In this document: piece after piece, positions 19,422 to 27,783 of the stretch
Position numbering within the stretch: the first letter of the stretch is position 1
Layout of the letters: each line of letters starts with the position of its first letter
Made by a program: the position numbers and the translations under genes
The notes under the pieces: generated by a model
Told to the model about the DNA's origin: nothing
Databases searched by the model: none
Seen by the model: only the letters and a program-made list of their open reading frames with translations
Source: Polynucleobacter nymphae
Lineage (GTDB): Bacteria > Pseudomonadota > Gammaproteobacteria > Burkholderiales > Burkholderiaceae
Assembly (NCBI RefSeq): GCF_018882155.1
Contig: NZ_JACVPA010000001.1
Span: forward strand, 682,001-746,000
Length of the DNA: 64,000 bases
Direction of reading: 5' to 3'

Positions 19422-20194
19422 ATAGCCTCACTAACATCATGCTCACCAGCAATCAAATCACGAATCTGGCGACGGATTGCTAGATAAGCGGGGGTGTCCT
19501 CGATCATTCTGCGCGGCTCCGGAACTCGGATGATTTCCTTTACCCTGCCAGGGCGGCGCGTCATCACCACAATGACATCAGATAGATTGATCGCCTCTTC
19601 GATACTATGCGTTACGAGCACAACCGTTTTACTCTCTTCATGCAAAATCCGAATCATTTCAGCCTGCATCATGGCTCGATTTTGAGCATCCAGAGCAGCA
19701 AATGGCTCGTCCATCAAAAGAACAGTGGGGTCGACAACTAACGCCCTAGCAATAGAAACCCGTTGACGCATACCGCCTGATAATTGATGCGGATAATGAT
19801 TGATAAATTGACTAAGGCCTACCAAAGCTGCAAAACGAGTCACAATTTTCTCGATTTCTGCAGCACCAGTACCTTTAACTTTTAAACCAAATGCAATGTT
19901 GTCATGCACAGTCAGCCATGGAAATAAAGCATAGTCCTGAAACACCATCGATCGATCAGCACCAGGACCATGAACCACTTTGCCAGCGCACTCGATTTGT
20001 CCAGCTGTCGGCTCCTCAAAGCCAGCAATCAAATTCAGTAAGGTAGTTTTGCCGCAACCACTGTGACCTAGGATTGAGCAAAACTCATTTTTCTGAACCT
20101 CTAGGGAAATATCATCAATCGCCAAGACTTCTTGCCCCTTGGCATGCATTGAAGGATAAATTTTTCTGATGTGTTCTACTTTAAGTGCGAGCAT
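19418..20194 (-). CDS. NitT/TauT-family ABC transporter, ATP-binding protein
   Basis: A 258-residue ATPase: Walker A GHSGCGKTTLLNL, Q loop MVFQDYALFPW, signature LSGGMRQRVSIARAL, Walker B VLLMDEPFAALD and switch histidine VTHSIEEA. The family comprises SsuB, TauB and NrtD, importers of sulfonates, taurine or nitrate. With the permease and binding protein upstream it makes a complete importer. The substrate cannot be read from the ATPase; a sulfonate is inferred from the surrounding genes and from the TauE/SafE gene that overlaps its end. Confidence 0.9.
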   Translation of the reverse strand: MLALKVEHIRKIYPSMHAKGQEVLAIDDISLEVQKNEFCSILGHSGCGKTTLLNLIAGFEEPTAGQIECAGKVVHGPGADRSMVFQDYALFPWLTVHDNIAFGLKVKGTGAAEIEKIVTRFAALVGLSQFINHYPHQLSGGMRQRVSIARALVVDPTVLLMDEPFAALDAQNRAMMQAEMIRILHEESKTVVLVTHSIEEAINLSDVIVVMTRRPGRVKEIIRVPEPRRMIEDTPAYLAIRRQIRDLIAGEHDVSEAI

Positions 20195-20235
20195 TAGTTT
20201 GTATATTTGAATGATGAATAGATAATGTTTAAGGC

Positions 20236-21009
20236 TTAAGCATTAAGTGCTCTAGACCATGGCATGAGTTTCTGAGCTCTGTATCGAATGAGCCTATCCA
20301 AACATAAGCCAATCACTCCAATAGCCAACATACCAACTAAAATATAATCCGTCCGCAATACAGTGCGGGCATCATTGATTAAGAATCCAAGGCCAGAATT
20401 GGCGCCCACTAATTCAGCTGCTACTAATGCCATCCAACCAACCCCCAAGCCAATGCGAATACCAGTAACGATCTGGGGTAAAGCTGCACGCAAAACAACG
20501 TGAGTGATGACCCCCCAAGAGCCGGCTCCCAGGCACCGAGCTGCACGAATCAGATTGGGCTCTACGTTCTTCACCGCATCAATCGTATTTAAGAGGATAG
20601 GAAAAAATATCCCTAAAAAAATAATGAATTGATTCTGAACATTACCAACGCCGAACCACAAAATGCTTAATGGGATCCAGGCAATAGGCGGGATTGGACG
20701 CAAAATTTCAACGATGGGATCAACTTGCTCATTCACCCATTTAAAGCAACCCATGACTATTCCCAAGGGAATCGCAACAGATGCATAGCAAAAAGCTATG
20801 AATTCTCTGGATAAGCTATCGATTAAATGTTTCCAGATTTCTCCAGACTTCATTAATTCATAACCGCCTTGTGCCACTCCCGAAGGAGGTGGCAACAAGG
20901 TAGCTTCTGTTTTATCCAAAATAAACCGACTGGCATATTCCCAGGCAGCAAGCAAAATAATCAATAAAGCTAAACGACGAAATTGCTTGAAAAAATTTAA
21001 TATTTGCAT
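20236..21009 (-). CDS. NitT/TauT-family ABC transporter permease
   Basis: A 257-residue inner-membrane permease with about six helices. The EAA coupling loop is visible as NLIRAARCLGAGSWGVITHVVLRAALP, here with R-A-A-R instead of the classical EAA start. It is related to SsuC and TauC. Six bases separate it from the binding-protein gene upstream and 41 from the ATPase downstream. It forms the translocation channel of the importer. Confidence 0.9.
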   Translation of the reverse strand: MQILNFFKQFRRLALLIILLAAWEYASRFILDKTEATLLPPPSGVAQGGYELMKSGEIWKHLIDSLSREFIAFCYASVAIPLGIVMGCFKWVNEQVDPIVEILRPIPPIAWIPLSILWFGVGNVQNQFIIFLGIFFPILLNTIDAVKNVEPNLIRAARCLGAGSWGVITHVVLRAALPQIVTGIRIGLGVGWMALVAAELVGANSGLGFLINDARTVLRTDYILVGMLAIGVIGLCLDRLIRYRAQKLMPWSRALNA

Positions 21010-21015
21010 AACGCC

Positions 21016-22299
21016 TTATTTTTTGTATACCTTGCCATCAAAAGACCAATCTCTGGTGAGATCGCCTTTTTCAGGGAATGCCTGCGGTTTAGACGTATTT
21101 AATGGGTTCATATAAGTTGGATATGGAGTCTTATCCATCGGTGCAGACCAATCAGCCGGCAAAAATGGAGGTCGAGTAATGGTTGCCCAACCCAACTTTT
21201 CAAAAGTCTTATCCATAAAGCGAGTATCCACAGCACGTGCAAAATCAATACCGGTTAACTTATTCTGAATACGCTTATTCTCATATAGCCATGTGTAAAT
21301 TGGCTCATTTGCACGACCCCAGAATACTGGGATTGGGTAAATGTAGTTAGGCTTGTATAGCAAGTTATATGCTGAAATTTGCTGACGCAAGATCTCTTTT
21401 GAATAATTCTTCAAATTCGGATCTTCCTGCATCACATCTACCGCAGCATCTGGATTTTTTCTAATCCAAAGAGTGGCTTCAGCAATTGCATCAGTAAATG
21501 CCTGTACTACATCAGGTGCGTTATCAATCACTTCCTGACGCACATAGAATGTACCTTCATAAATATTGTACGGAAAGCTATCGCTGATAATTCTGGCGTT
21601 CTTACGTTCTTTAACCATGATGGTTGGGGTTGGATCCCAAGGCACCACCGCATCAAGACCTTTAGGCATCGCCATTTGCTCACCCGGAGGCATATTCTTC
21701 AAAATGATGTCTTTACCAATCTCAATGCCATTGGCTTTAGCAGCAGCCTGAATATAGAACTCGGCTGAAGAACCCGTCACAATGCCGATGGTTGCAGGTG
21801 GATTCGATCCCTTGAAGTCCTTGAATGACTTAATTTTTGAATCCAGCGGCACCAGCACAGCATGCATCAAGTTGGTATTGATTACTGCGATCGTCTTCAC
21901 CGGGATATTTTTATCAATCAGCGATGTGAATGGGAAATTTCCGCCATTACCAAACTGGAATCGACCAGAAATGATCACTTCATTAATTGCAGGCCCAGAT
22001 GGGAATGCCTGTAATTTAGACTCAATGCCACGCTTAGCCAATAGACCTTTTTTGTCCATGACTAAGTTAATCGTATTTTGACCTGACCATGGTGGTTGGA
22101 ATGCAATCTGCAATGGCCACCAACCTTTTTCCTTAAGCCAAGCCACCGATTTTGCTGAAACTTTTTCATCCGCACCTTCAGGCCAACCGTAATCATTGAA
22201 CTTGGCACTATTTTGAGCCATCGACAGCATTGGGGCTCCTGAAAGCATTGCAACAGCTAGTACTGAAAAGATACGACGCGACGCATTAAATTGTTTCAT
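21016..22299 (-). CDS. NitT/TauT-family ABC transporter substrate-binding protein
   Basis: A 427-residue periplasmic protein with a signal peptide (basic MKQFNASRR start, hydrophobic core, cleavage likely after SMAQ near residue 29). It is larger than TauA or SsuA (about 320 residues), with an extended aromatic/proline-rich C-terminal region (residues about 320-427). The central part (SGPAINEVIISGRFQFG, PATIGIVTGSSAEFYI) is the SsuA/NrtA fold. It binds the imported ligand and delivers it to the permease. The size and C-terminal extension suggest a ligand other than plain taurine. It is the first transporter gene, 60 bases downstream of the carboxyltransferase gene, with a possible operator in that gap. 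Confidence 0.87.
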   Translation of the reverse strand: MKQFNASRRIFSVLAVAMLSGAPMLSMAQNSAKFNDYGWPEGADEKVSAKSVAWLKEKGWWPLQIAFQPPWSGQNTINLVMDKKGLLAKRGIESKLQAFPSGPAINEVIISGRFQFGNGGNFPFTSLIDKNIPVKTIAVINTNLMHAVLVPLDSKIKSFKDFKGSNPPATIGIVTGSSAEFYIQAAAKANGIEIGKDIILKNMPPGEQMAMPKGLDAVVPWDPTPTIMVKERKNARIISDSFPYNIYEGTFYVRQEVIDNAPDVVQAFTDAIAEATLWIRKNPDAAVDVMQEDPNLKNYSKEILRQQISAYNLLYKPNYIYPIPVFWGRANEPIYTWLYENKRIQNKLTGIDFARAVDTRFMDKTFEKLGWATITRPPFLPADWSAPMDKTPYPTYMNPLNTSKPQAFPEKGDLTRDWSFDGKVYKK

Positions 22300-22315
22300 T
22301 ACGATCTCCTTAATA

Positions 22316-22336
22316 ATGGAATTGCTTGAATTTCAT
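22316..22336. promoter_or_regulatory. Candidate operator: inverted repeat upstream of the ABC binding-protein gene
   Basis: Arms ATGGAATT (22316-22323) and AATTTCAT (22329-22336) around a 5-base spacer, an inverted repeat with one mismatch. A related half (ATGGAATTT) occurs at 24426-24434, in the divergent region of the IclR gene. IclR-family regulators often bind GGAA/TTCC-type palindromes, so this could be a site for the 24508 regulator. Unproven. Confidence 0.35.
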
Positions 22337-22359
22337 ACCAAACAGCGAACGTCTAAAAG

Positions 22360-23817
22360 CTAACTCGTAAAGCTTAACTCAACACCACCTAATCTAGTTC
22401 TAATTTTTCCATACTCTTTTTTCATCACCAAATACTTCACCAATTCCGTAAAGGGCTGTAAAGCAGGCCCCTGCTTCAAGGCTTCTTGAGCGCCATCCCT
22501 TAATCCTAAAGCAAGATTTTCAGGATAAAAAGCATGCAGACTTAATTGCTGCTTACTGATTGAGCGCCCCCATTTTTTCCTCAATCCGGGCAAGGCTGCT
22601 TGAATTAACTCACCTGGCCTTCTTGAGGCATCGTAATCTACCTTGGCGCGAGTCATCACTTCTGCACTAGGCGTACCAGCTAATTTTCCATAATGCCCTT
22701 TGAGATAAAGCTTAATCTCATCAGGAATTGTTTTATAGCGCTCACCCTGCATGACATTCAAGACGGCCTGCGTCACTATATATTGTGCAAATGGGCTAAC
22801 CAGGATGGGGTAGCCTAAATCCTCACGCACCCTTGCTGTCTCTTCCAAGATCTCTGCCTCCCTATGGGAGATACCCATAACTGCTAATTGAGCGCGTAAG
22901 TTTGAAATCATTCCACCTGGAATTTGATGTTCATATAAGGCAGGGTCATAAGTAGCCATCTGTCCGCGAGAAAAATGATCACGTGAGCAGATCCAATCAA
23001 AATACTCATCTACCTTTTCCAATGCAGCCAGATTCATCTTGGGCGCCCTTCCCAGTTTTTGTGCGCTCGCGTAAACATCTAGTACTGATGGTAATGAAGC
23101 CCCATTCGCTAAGCAATTAGTAGCTACATACCCATACGAAAAACCAGCCTTTATAGCCTCTTCATAAACTTGAGGCGCTAAGCCAGATTGGCAGTGAGAA
23201 TGTAACTTAATAGGAATACCCTTAGCAGCAGTAACAATAGCTGGAAAAAGCGTTACTGCCCGCTCCGGAGTTAATAAGCCCGTGGGATCTTTTACAGAAA
23301 TAAAATCGACTCCTAGTTTCACAAGCTCACGGGTACGGGCAATAAAGTAAGCATCGTCATGCACTGGGCTTAAGGCGTAGGTGAGCATTGCATTAATCAG
23401 CATGCTATTTTTCTTACCAGCCTTCACAGATGATTCGATATTGCGATTGTCATTTAAGGCGTCATATACCGTTAGCACCTTGACGCCTGACTCTGCAAGT
23501 AATTCAATATTGAGAGCGACGACATCATCTGGAAATAATTCAAAGGTATAAATACTTTGACCACGTGTTAAGGCATCAGTAGGGGTCGCCAGTTGCTTGC
23601 TTAGAAACTCCATACGCTTCCAAGGGTCTTCTCGCAGGAAACGTACCATCACATCAAATACTGCACCTCCCAATACATTGATATAACGATAGCCAGCCTG
23701 ATCTATATCCGCTAAGGCAGGATACATATGGGGAGTAGTCATACGAGTAGACCAAAGACACTGATGCGCATCGCGCAGGGTGACGTCAATTAGCTCAAAA
23801 GGTTTTTTAACGGCCAT
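22360..23817 (-). CDS. Biotin-dependent carboxyltransferase (OadA/PycB-like)
   Basis: A 485-residue protein made of the carboxyltransferase domain of pyruvate carboxylase subunit B and oxaloacetate decarboxylase alpha, without a fused biotin domain. The metal- and substrate-site motifs are present: DVTLRDAHQCLW near residue 12, VKDPTGLL with the carbamylated-lysine position, and KLHSHCQSG supplying two metal ligands. Such domains move a carboxyl group between biotin and an enolisable keto compound. The ATG at 23817 overlaps the stop of the biotin-carrier gene (TGATG). No biotin carboxylase gene is in the window, so the direction (carboxylation or decarboxylation) and the substrate are open. 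Location beside a sulfonate-type importer suggests a dedicated catabolic step. Confidence 0.85.
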   Translation of the reverse strand: MAVKKPFELIDVTLRDAHQCLWSTRMTTPHMYPALADIDQAGYRYINVLGGAVFDVMVRFLREDPWKRMEFLSKQLATPTDALTRGQSIYTFELFPDDVVALNIELLAESGVKVLTVYDALNDNRNIESSVKAGKKNSMLINAMLTYALSPVHDDAYFIARTRELVKLGVDFISVKDPTGLLTPERAVTLFPAIVTAAKGIPIKLHSHCQSGLAPQVYEEAIKAGFSYGYVATNCLANGASLPSVLDVYASAQKLGRAPKMNLAALEKVDEYFDWICSRDHFSRGQMATYDPALYEHQIPGGMISNLRAQLAVMGISHREAEILEETARVREDLGYPILVSPFAQYIVTQAVLNVMQGERYKTIPDEIKLYLKGHYGKLAGTPSAEVMTRAKVDYDASRRPGELIQAALPGLRKKWGRSISKQQLSLHAFYPENLALGLRDGAQEALKQGPALQPFTELVKYLVMKKEYGKIRTRLGGVELSFTS

Positions 23818-24395
23818 CAAGAAACCTCAATCACCATCAGAGCTTGGCCTGCTTCAATATTTTCGCCATCCTCAACCAGAATTCGTGAGACAGTGCCGCT
23901 GCATTCAGCAGGAATCGTATTCAGTAATTTCATTACCTCAACAATACAAACGTCTGTATCCGGCTTCACGCGCTTACCTACCTCAACAAAGGGAGGCGAA
24001 CTCGGGCTAGGTCTGCGATAAAAAGTTCCAATCATGGGGCTTGTAATCAAACGCTCAGAGGCCGAGATTGCGAATGGTGCCGGAGTGCTTACTACAGCAG
24101 AAGGATTCACAGGAGCTGCTGAATTTACTTGAGGGGCTACAAAGTTGGCGACACCTGAAGATGACGGTGAACCGACAGAAATCTCAATTTCAAATTCATC
24201 TGTCTTATAAGCAAAGCTAGTAAATGTTCCAGCATCCTTGATTAAGGCAACAATCTCCTTCACCTGTTTCATTGTGAATTCAGGCGGCACCTTAACGGTA
24301 TTTACAGCCTTTTTCTTAGGCAAAGCCGCAGAACTTTTATTCAAAGTCTTAGGCTTTGCTCTCGCTTTAGAAGCGGGCTTCTTTTTTGTTTGCAT
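23817..24395 (-). CDS. Biotin carboxyl carrier protein (AccB-like)
   Basis: A 192-residue protein. It has a Lys/Ala-rich N-terminus (residues 1-35), an AccB-type N-terminal helical region, a Pro/Ala/Ser linker, then a biotinyl domain. The domain carries ITSPMIGTFYRRPSP and the biotinylation motif EVMKL, where the lysine receives biotin. It carries carboxybiotin to the carboxyltransferase encoded immediately downstream (one-base overlap). The AccB-like form suggests that it is charged by the housekeeping AccC or by an unlinked biotin carboxylase; none is in the window. It is the first gene of the leftward operon, divergent from an IclR gene. Confidence 0.88.
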   Translation of the reverse strand: MQTKKKPASKARAKPKTLNKSSAALPKKKAVNTVKVPPEFTMKQVKEIVALIKDAGTFTSFAYKTDEFEIEISVGSPSSSGVANFVAPQVNSAAPVNPSAVVSTPAPFAISASERLITSPMIGTFYRRPSPSSPPFVEVGKRVKPDTDVCIVEVMKLLNTIPAECSGTVSRILVEDGENIEAGQALMVIEVS

Positions 24396-24507
24396 TGTCT
24401 CTTGTTTTTAGTTAATATTTTCTCTAATGGAATTTAAAGTATCATCTGATGAAATGCTTTAAGGGTAAACACTTAAAATCGCAAATATCTCCAAAAAACC
24501 TCAATAA

Positions 24508-25320
24508 ATGTCACAAAAGCTATCCCGCATCACCCCGCCTTCGGAAATATTCGAAGAATCAGCCAAATCCAGCATGGCGGAGAAGGTTTTACTGATACTG
24601 GAGACCATTGCTCAATCTGAATTTCCGCTGACCCTGGAAACCATTTCTACCAGCACTCACTTAGCGAAACCTACTGCCTTTAGATTGTTAAATACTTTGG
24701 TGACACAAGGCTTTATAGAGCGCGATCCCAATGGTAGGCGTTTTCAGCCAAGCGCGAAGTTACGTATCCTTGGAATCAATATTCTTTCTGTAGATTCGAT
24801 TCGCTCACAACGCGTAGCAGTCATGAAACGTTTAGTTGAAGAAATTGGTGAAACTTGTAACTTCAATATTCTCGATGGCAATAAAGTCATGTATCTAGAT
24901 CGAGTTGAAACGAGTGCCCCCATCCGCCTTCACGTTGACTTAGGAATGCGTGTACCTCTTCACTGTACTGCTAGTGGCAAACTATTTCTGTCTGGGATGA
25001 CCGAATTACAAGTCAGAAGATCTTTGGGAAATGAGCCTTTTGAAATCTACACAGACAAAACGATCCTGAGCTATAAAAAGCTTTTCCCCGAACTTGAAAA
25101 GATTCGTCAAGATGGCTATGCCCTTGATGAATCCGCCTTTCTAGAGGGATTTATTGGTATCGCAGTACCCGTAATGAACTCAAAACAGAAAACCTTTGCG
25201 ACCATTACGGCGCATGGGCCAGCGCCCCGTATGCAAGAAAAATCAATTGAATTCTATATAGGCCCCTTACAACAGGCCGCAAGAGATATTCAAAATAGCC
25301 TCTCAGAAACCAGTACTTAA
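24508..25320 (+). CDS. IclR family transcriptional regulator
   Basis: A 270-residue regulator. An N-terminal winged helix-turn-helix (about residues 24-85, LTLETISTSTHLAKPTAFRLLNTL) is followed by an IclR effector-binding domain (about 100-265) with the typical HCTASGKLFLS. It is divergent from the BCCP/carboxyltransferase/ABC operon (112-base gap) and 16 bases upstream of the BKACE gene, so it probably controls both. Its effector is likely a pathway metabolite. It is a paralogue of the regulator at 32731. Confidence 0.92.
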   Translation: MSQKLSRITPPSEIFEESAKSSMAEKVLLILETIAQSEFPLTLETISTSTHLAKPTAFRLLNTLVTQGFIERDPNGRRFQPSAKLRILGINILSVDSIRSQRVAVMKRLVEEIGETCNFNILDGNKVMYLDRVETSAPIRLHVDLGMRVPLHCTASGKLFLSGMTELQVRRSLGNEPFEIYTDKTILSYKKLFPELEKIRQDGYALDESAFLEGFIGIAVPVMNSKQKTFATITAHGPAPRMQEKSIEFYIGPLQQAARDIQNSLSETST

Positions 25321-25336
25321 ACTTAATGGAGTAAAT

Positions 25337-26167
25337 ATGACTACCCCAGTAATTATTACCGTAGCAATGACTGGTGCAATTCCGCGCAAGAAAGATTGTC
25401 CAGGTCTTCCGGTGACGACATCTGAACAGATAGAAGAAATCCATAAAGCATATGAGGCAGGCGCAACACTGGCCCATATACATGTTCGCAATCCAGATGA
25501 AAGTCCTAGCTCTGACCCAGACTTATATGCAGCCGTACAAGTAGGTATTCAGAAACATTGCCCTGGAATCATTGTTCAATTTTCTACGGGTGGTCGTGGA
25601 CGCGATCAAGCAGCTCGCGGTGGAATGTTGTTTCATCGTCCCGATATGGCCTCGCTAGCAACTGGTTCGGTGAACTTTCCTAACGGTATTTATGAGAATC
25701 CACCAGAATTTGTTGATGGTCTGGCTGGTGAAATGCTCAAGTACGAGATCAAGCCTGAAATTGAAATTTTTGACTTGGCTATGCTTTATAACGCTGCGAA
25801 CTTAATCGAACGGGGCCTCTTAAAAGCCCCTGCTCACGTTCAATTTGTGATGGGCATCCCTAATGCCATGCCCGCAAGACGCTCAATCCTAGAATTTTTG
25901 ATCTCAGAATTGAAAGTAGTCATGCCAGATGCTACTTGGTGTGCAGCTGGGGTAGCGCGCTATCAACTACCGGTGAATGAATGGACGCTGGAGTTGGGCG
26001 GTCATGTGAGAACTGGTCTTGAAGACAATACCCGCTTTGATAAAACCAGGCTCGCTAAAGATAATGCCGAATTAGTCGCACGTTTAGCCGAAATGGCGCC
26101 TGCGTATAACCGCAGTGTTGCAACGCCAGCCCAAGCACGTGAAATTTTAGGATTAAGAAAACACTAA
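25337..26167 (+). CDS. BKACE family beta-keto acid cleavage enzyme (DUF849)
   Basis: A 276-residue TIM-barrel enzyme of the 3-keto-5-aminohexanoate cleavage (Kce) family. Zinc ligands align as H47 and H49 (AHIHVRNP) and E229 (TGLED), matching His46, His48 and Glu230 of characterised Kce; GGH at 221-223 is conserved. Family members condense a beta-keto acid with acetyl-CoA and cleave it to acetoacetate plus the new acyl-CoA. The substrate here is unknown. Given the neighbouring sauS/sauT genes, I infer that a sulfonated beta-keto acid giving sulfoacetyl-CoA is possible. It lies 16 bases after the IclR gene and 5 bases before the GMC gene, so the three form one unit. Confidence 0.9.
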   Translation: MTTPVIITVAMTGAIPRKKDCPGLPVTTSEQIEEIHKAYEAGATLAHIHVRNPDESPSSDPDLYAAVQVGIQKHCPGIIVQFSTGGRGRDQAARGGMLFHRPDMASLATGSVNFPNGIYENPPEFVDGLAGEMLKYEIKPEIEIFDLAMLYNAANLIERGLLKAPAHVQFVMGIPNAMPARRSILEFLISELKVVMPDATWCAAGVARYQLPVNEWTLELGGHVRTGLEDNTRFDKTRLAKDNAELVARLAEMAPAYNRSVATPAQAREILGLRKH

Positions 26168-26172
26168 ATAGT

Positions 26173-27783
26173 ATGTCGAACACAATATTCGATTACGTTG
26201 TTGTTGGTGGCGGTTCATCCGGTTGTGTTTTAGCGAACCGACTTTCTGAGGACCCCAATCATTCAGTTTGCCTCATTGAGGCCGGCCCCAGTGATAAGTC
26301 ACCCTGGATTCACTTGCCTATTGGTTATGCAAAAACGATGTGGGATCCGAAAGTTAATTGGAAATTTCAAACTGAGCCAGATCCGGGCATGAATGATCGC
26401 CAAATTTATTGGCCACGCGGTAAAACCTTAGGGGGATCTAGCTCAATTAATGGATTGATCTTTATCCGCGGACAAAAAGAGGATTACGATGGCTGGCGTG
26501 ATCTTGGTAATCCCGGTTGGGGTTGGGATGATGTATTGCCCTACTTTAAAAAAGCAGAGGGTAATGACAGATTAGGAGAACCACTGCATTCTCAAACAGG
26601 CCCATTAAAGGCCTCATCCATCCCTAAGAAACATGCCTTAGTGGAAGCGTTTAAAAAAGCGGCTAATGCGCTTGGTGTGCCCAACACTGATGACTTTAAT
26701 AATCTAACTCAAGAAGGTGTTGGTTACTTCCAGCTCAGTACTCATAAAGGATTTCGTTGTAGTGCTGCAGTAGCCTACCTAAAACCAGCTAAGCATCGCT
26801 CTAATCTAACTATTCTGACTAACAGCCAAGCCAGTAAAGTTATTTTCGAAAATAAAAAAGCGGTTGGGGTTGAATACATCCAACAGGGCATTAAAAAAAC
26901 TGTCTACGCCAATAAAGAAGTGATTTTGAGCGCAGGATCAATCCAGAGTCCACAAATTCTGCAACTATCTGGAGTGGGCCCAGCAAACCTATTGCAGGAA
27001 TTTAATATCCCCGTCATACAAGACTTGCCAGGCGTCGGTGAAAATTTACAAGACCACCTCCAATTTCGTTTGATATATGAATTAAATCAACCTATTTCTA
27101 CCAATGATCAACTCTCGTCATGGTTCGGAAAACTGAAGATGGGTTTAGACTGGCTATTATTTAGAGGCGGCCCCCTTTCTATTGGAATTAATCAAGGCGG
27201 CCTCTTTACCCGAGTCATGAAGGATTCCAAAACGCCTGATATTCAATTTCATATGGCAACCCTATCTGCTGAAATGGCAGGAGGAAAAGTGCACCCTTTC
27301 TCCGGGTTCACAATGTCGGTATGTCAGCTTCGACCAGAATCCCGTGGGTATGTCCGCATTCAATCTACAGACCCACTAAGGCCGCCAAAAATGTTTGCTA
27401 ACTATTTAGCCACTCAATATGATCGCGATACCAGTGTTGCGGCAGTGAATTTTGCTAGAAAAATTGCGCAGACTGAACCACTACGTTCTTTGATTACTCG
27501 CGAAGTAAAGCCAAATAACCCAAAATCGGATGCAGAAATACTAGAGTTCTGCCGTAATAATGGCGCCACTATCTTTCACCCGACTGGTACCTGCAAAATG
27601 GGTCCAAATAATGATCCAATGGCAGTTCTAGATTCCTCGTTAAGAGTCCGGGGAGTGCAAGGTCTCAGGGTGGTCGATTGCTCCGCAATGCCAACAGTCC
27701 CATCAGGTAATACTAATTGGCCTGCAGTGATGTTGGCCGAAAGAGCGGCGGATTTAATTCTGGGGAAGGTTATTAACCAATAG
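26173..27783 (+). CDS. GMC family FAD-dependent alcohol dehydrogenase
   Basis: A 536-residue flavoprotein. An N-terminal dinucleotide motif VVGGGSSGCVLANRL is followed by GMC signatures GKTLGGSSSINGLIFIRG and GSIQSPQILQLSGVGP, and by catalytic FHPTGTCKMG and SGNTNWPAVM (the His/Asn pair). No signal peptide is visible. GMC dehydrogenases of this size oxidise primary or secondary alcohols such as choline. An isethionate dehydrogenase of this family (IseJ) is known in Cupriavidus, so oxidation of a hydroxysulfonate is plausible here. It overlaps the next gene by one base (TAGTG). The substrate is inferred only from context. Confidence 0.9.
   Translation: MSNTIFDYVVVGGGSSGCVLANRLSEDPNHSVCLIEAGPSDKSPWIHLPIGYAKTMWDPKVNWKFQTEPDPGMNDRQIYWPRGKTLGGSSSINGLIFIRGQKEDYDGWRDLGNPGWGWDDVLPYFKKAEGNDRLGEPLHSQTGPLKASSIPKKHALVEAFKKAANALGVPNTDDFNNLTQEGVGYFQLSTHKGFRCSAAVAYLKPAKHRSNLTILTNSQASKVIFENKKAVGVEYIQQGIKKTVYANKEVILSAGSIQSPQILQLSGVGPANLLQEFNIPVIQDLPGVGENLQDHLQFRLIYELNQPISTNDQLSSWFGKLKMGLDWLLFRGGPLSIGINQGGLFTRVMKDSKTPDIQFHMATLSAEMAGGKVHPFSGFTMSVCQLRPESRGYVRIQSTDPLRPPKMFANYLATQYDRDTSVAAVNFARKIAQTEPLRSLITREVKPNNPKSDAEILEFCRNNGATIFHPTGTCKMGPNNDPMAVLDSSLRVRGVQGLRVVDCSAMPTVPSGNTNWPAVMLAERAADLILGKVINQ

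Noticed and set aside
22360..24395. Na+-pumping oxaloacetate decarboxylase
   Set aside because: No OadB or OadG membrane subunits; the carrier is AccB-like and separate.
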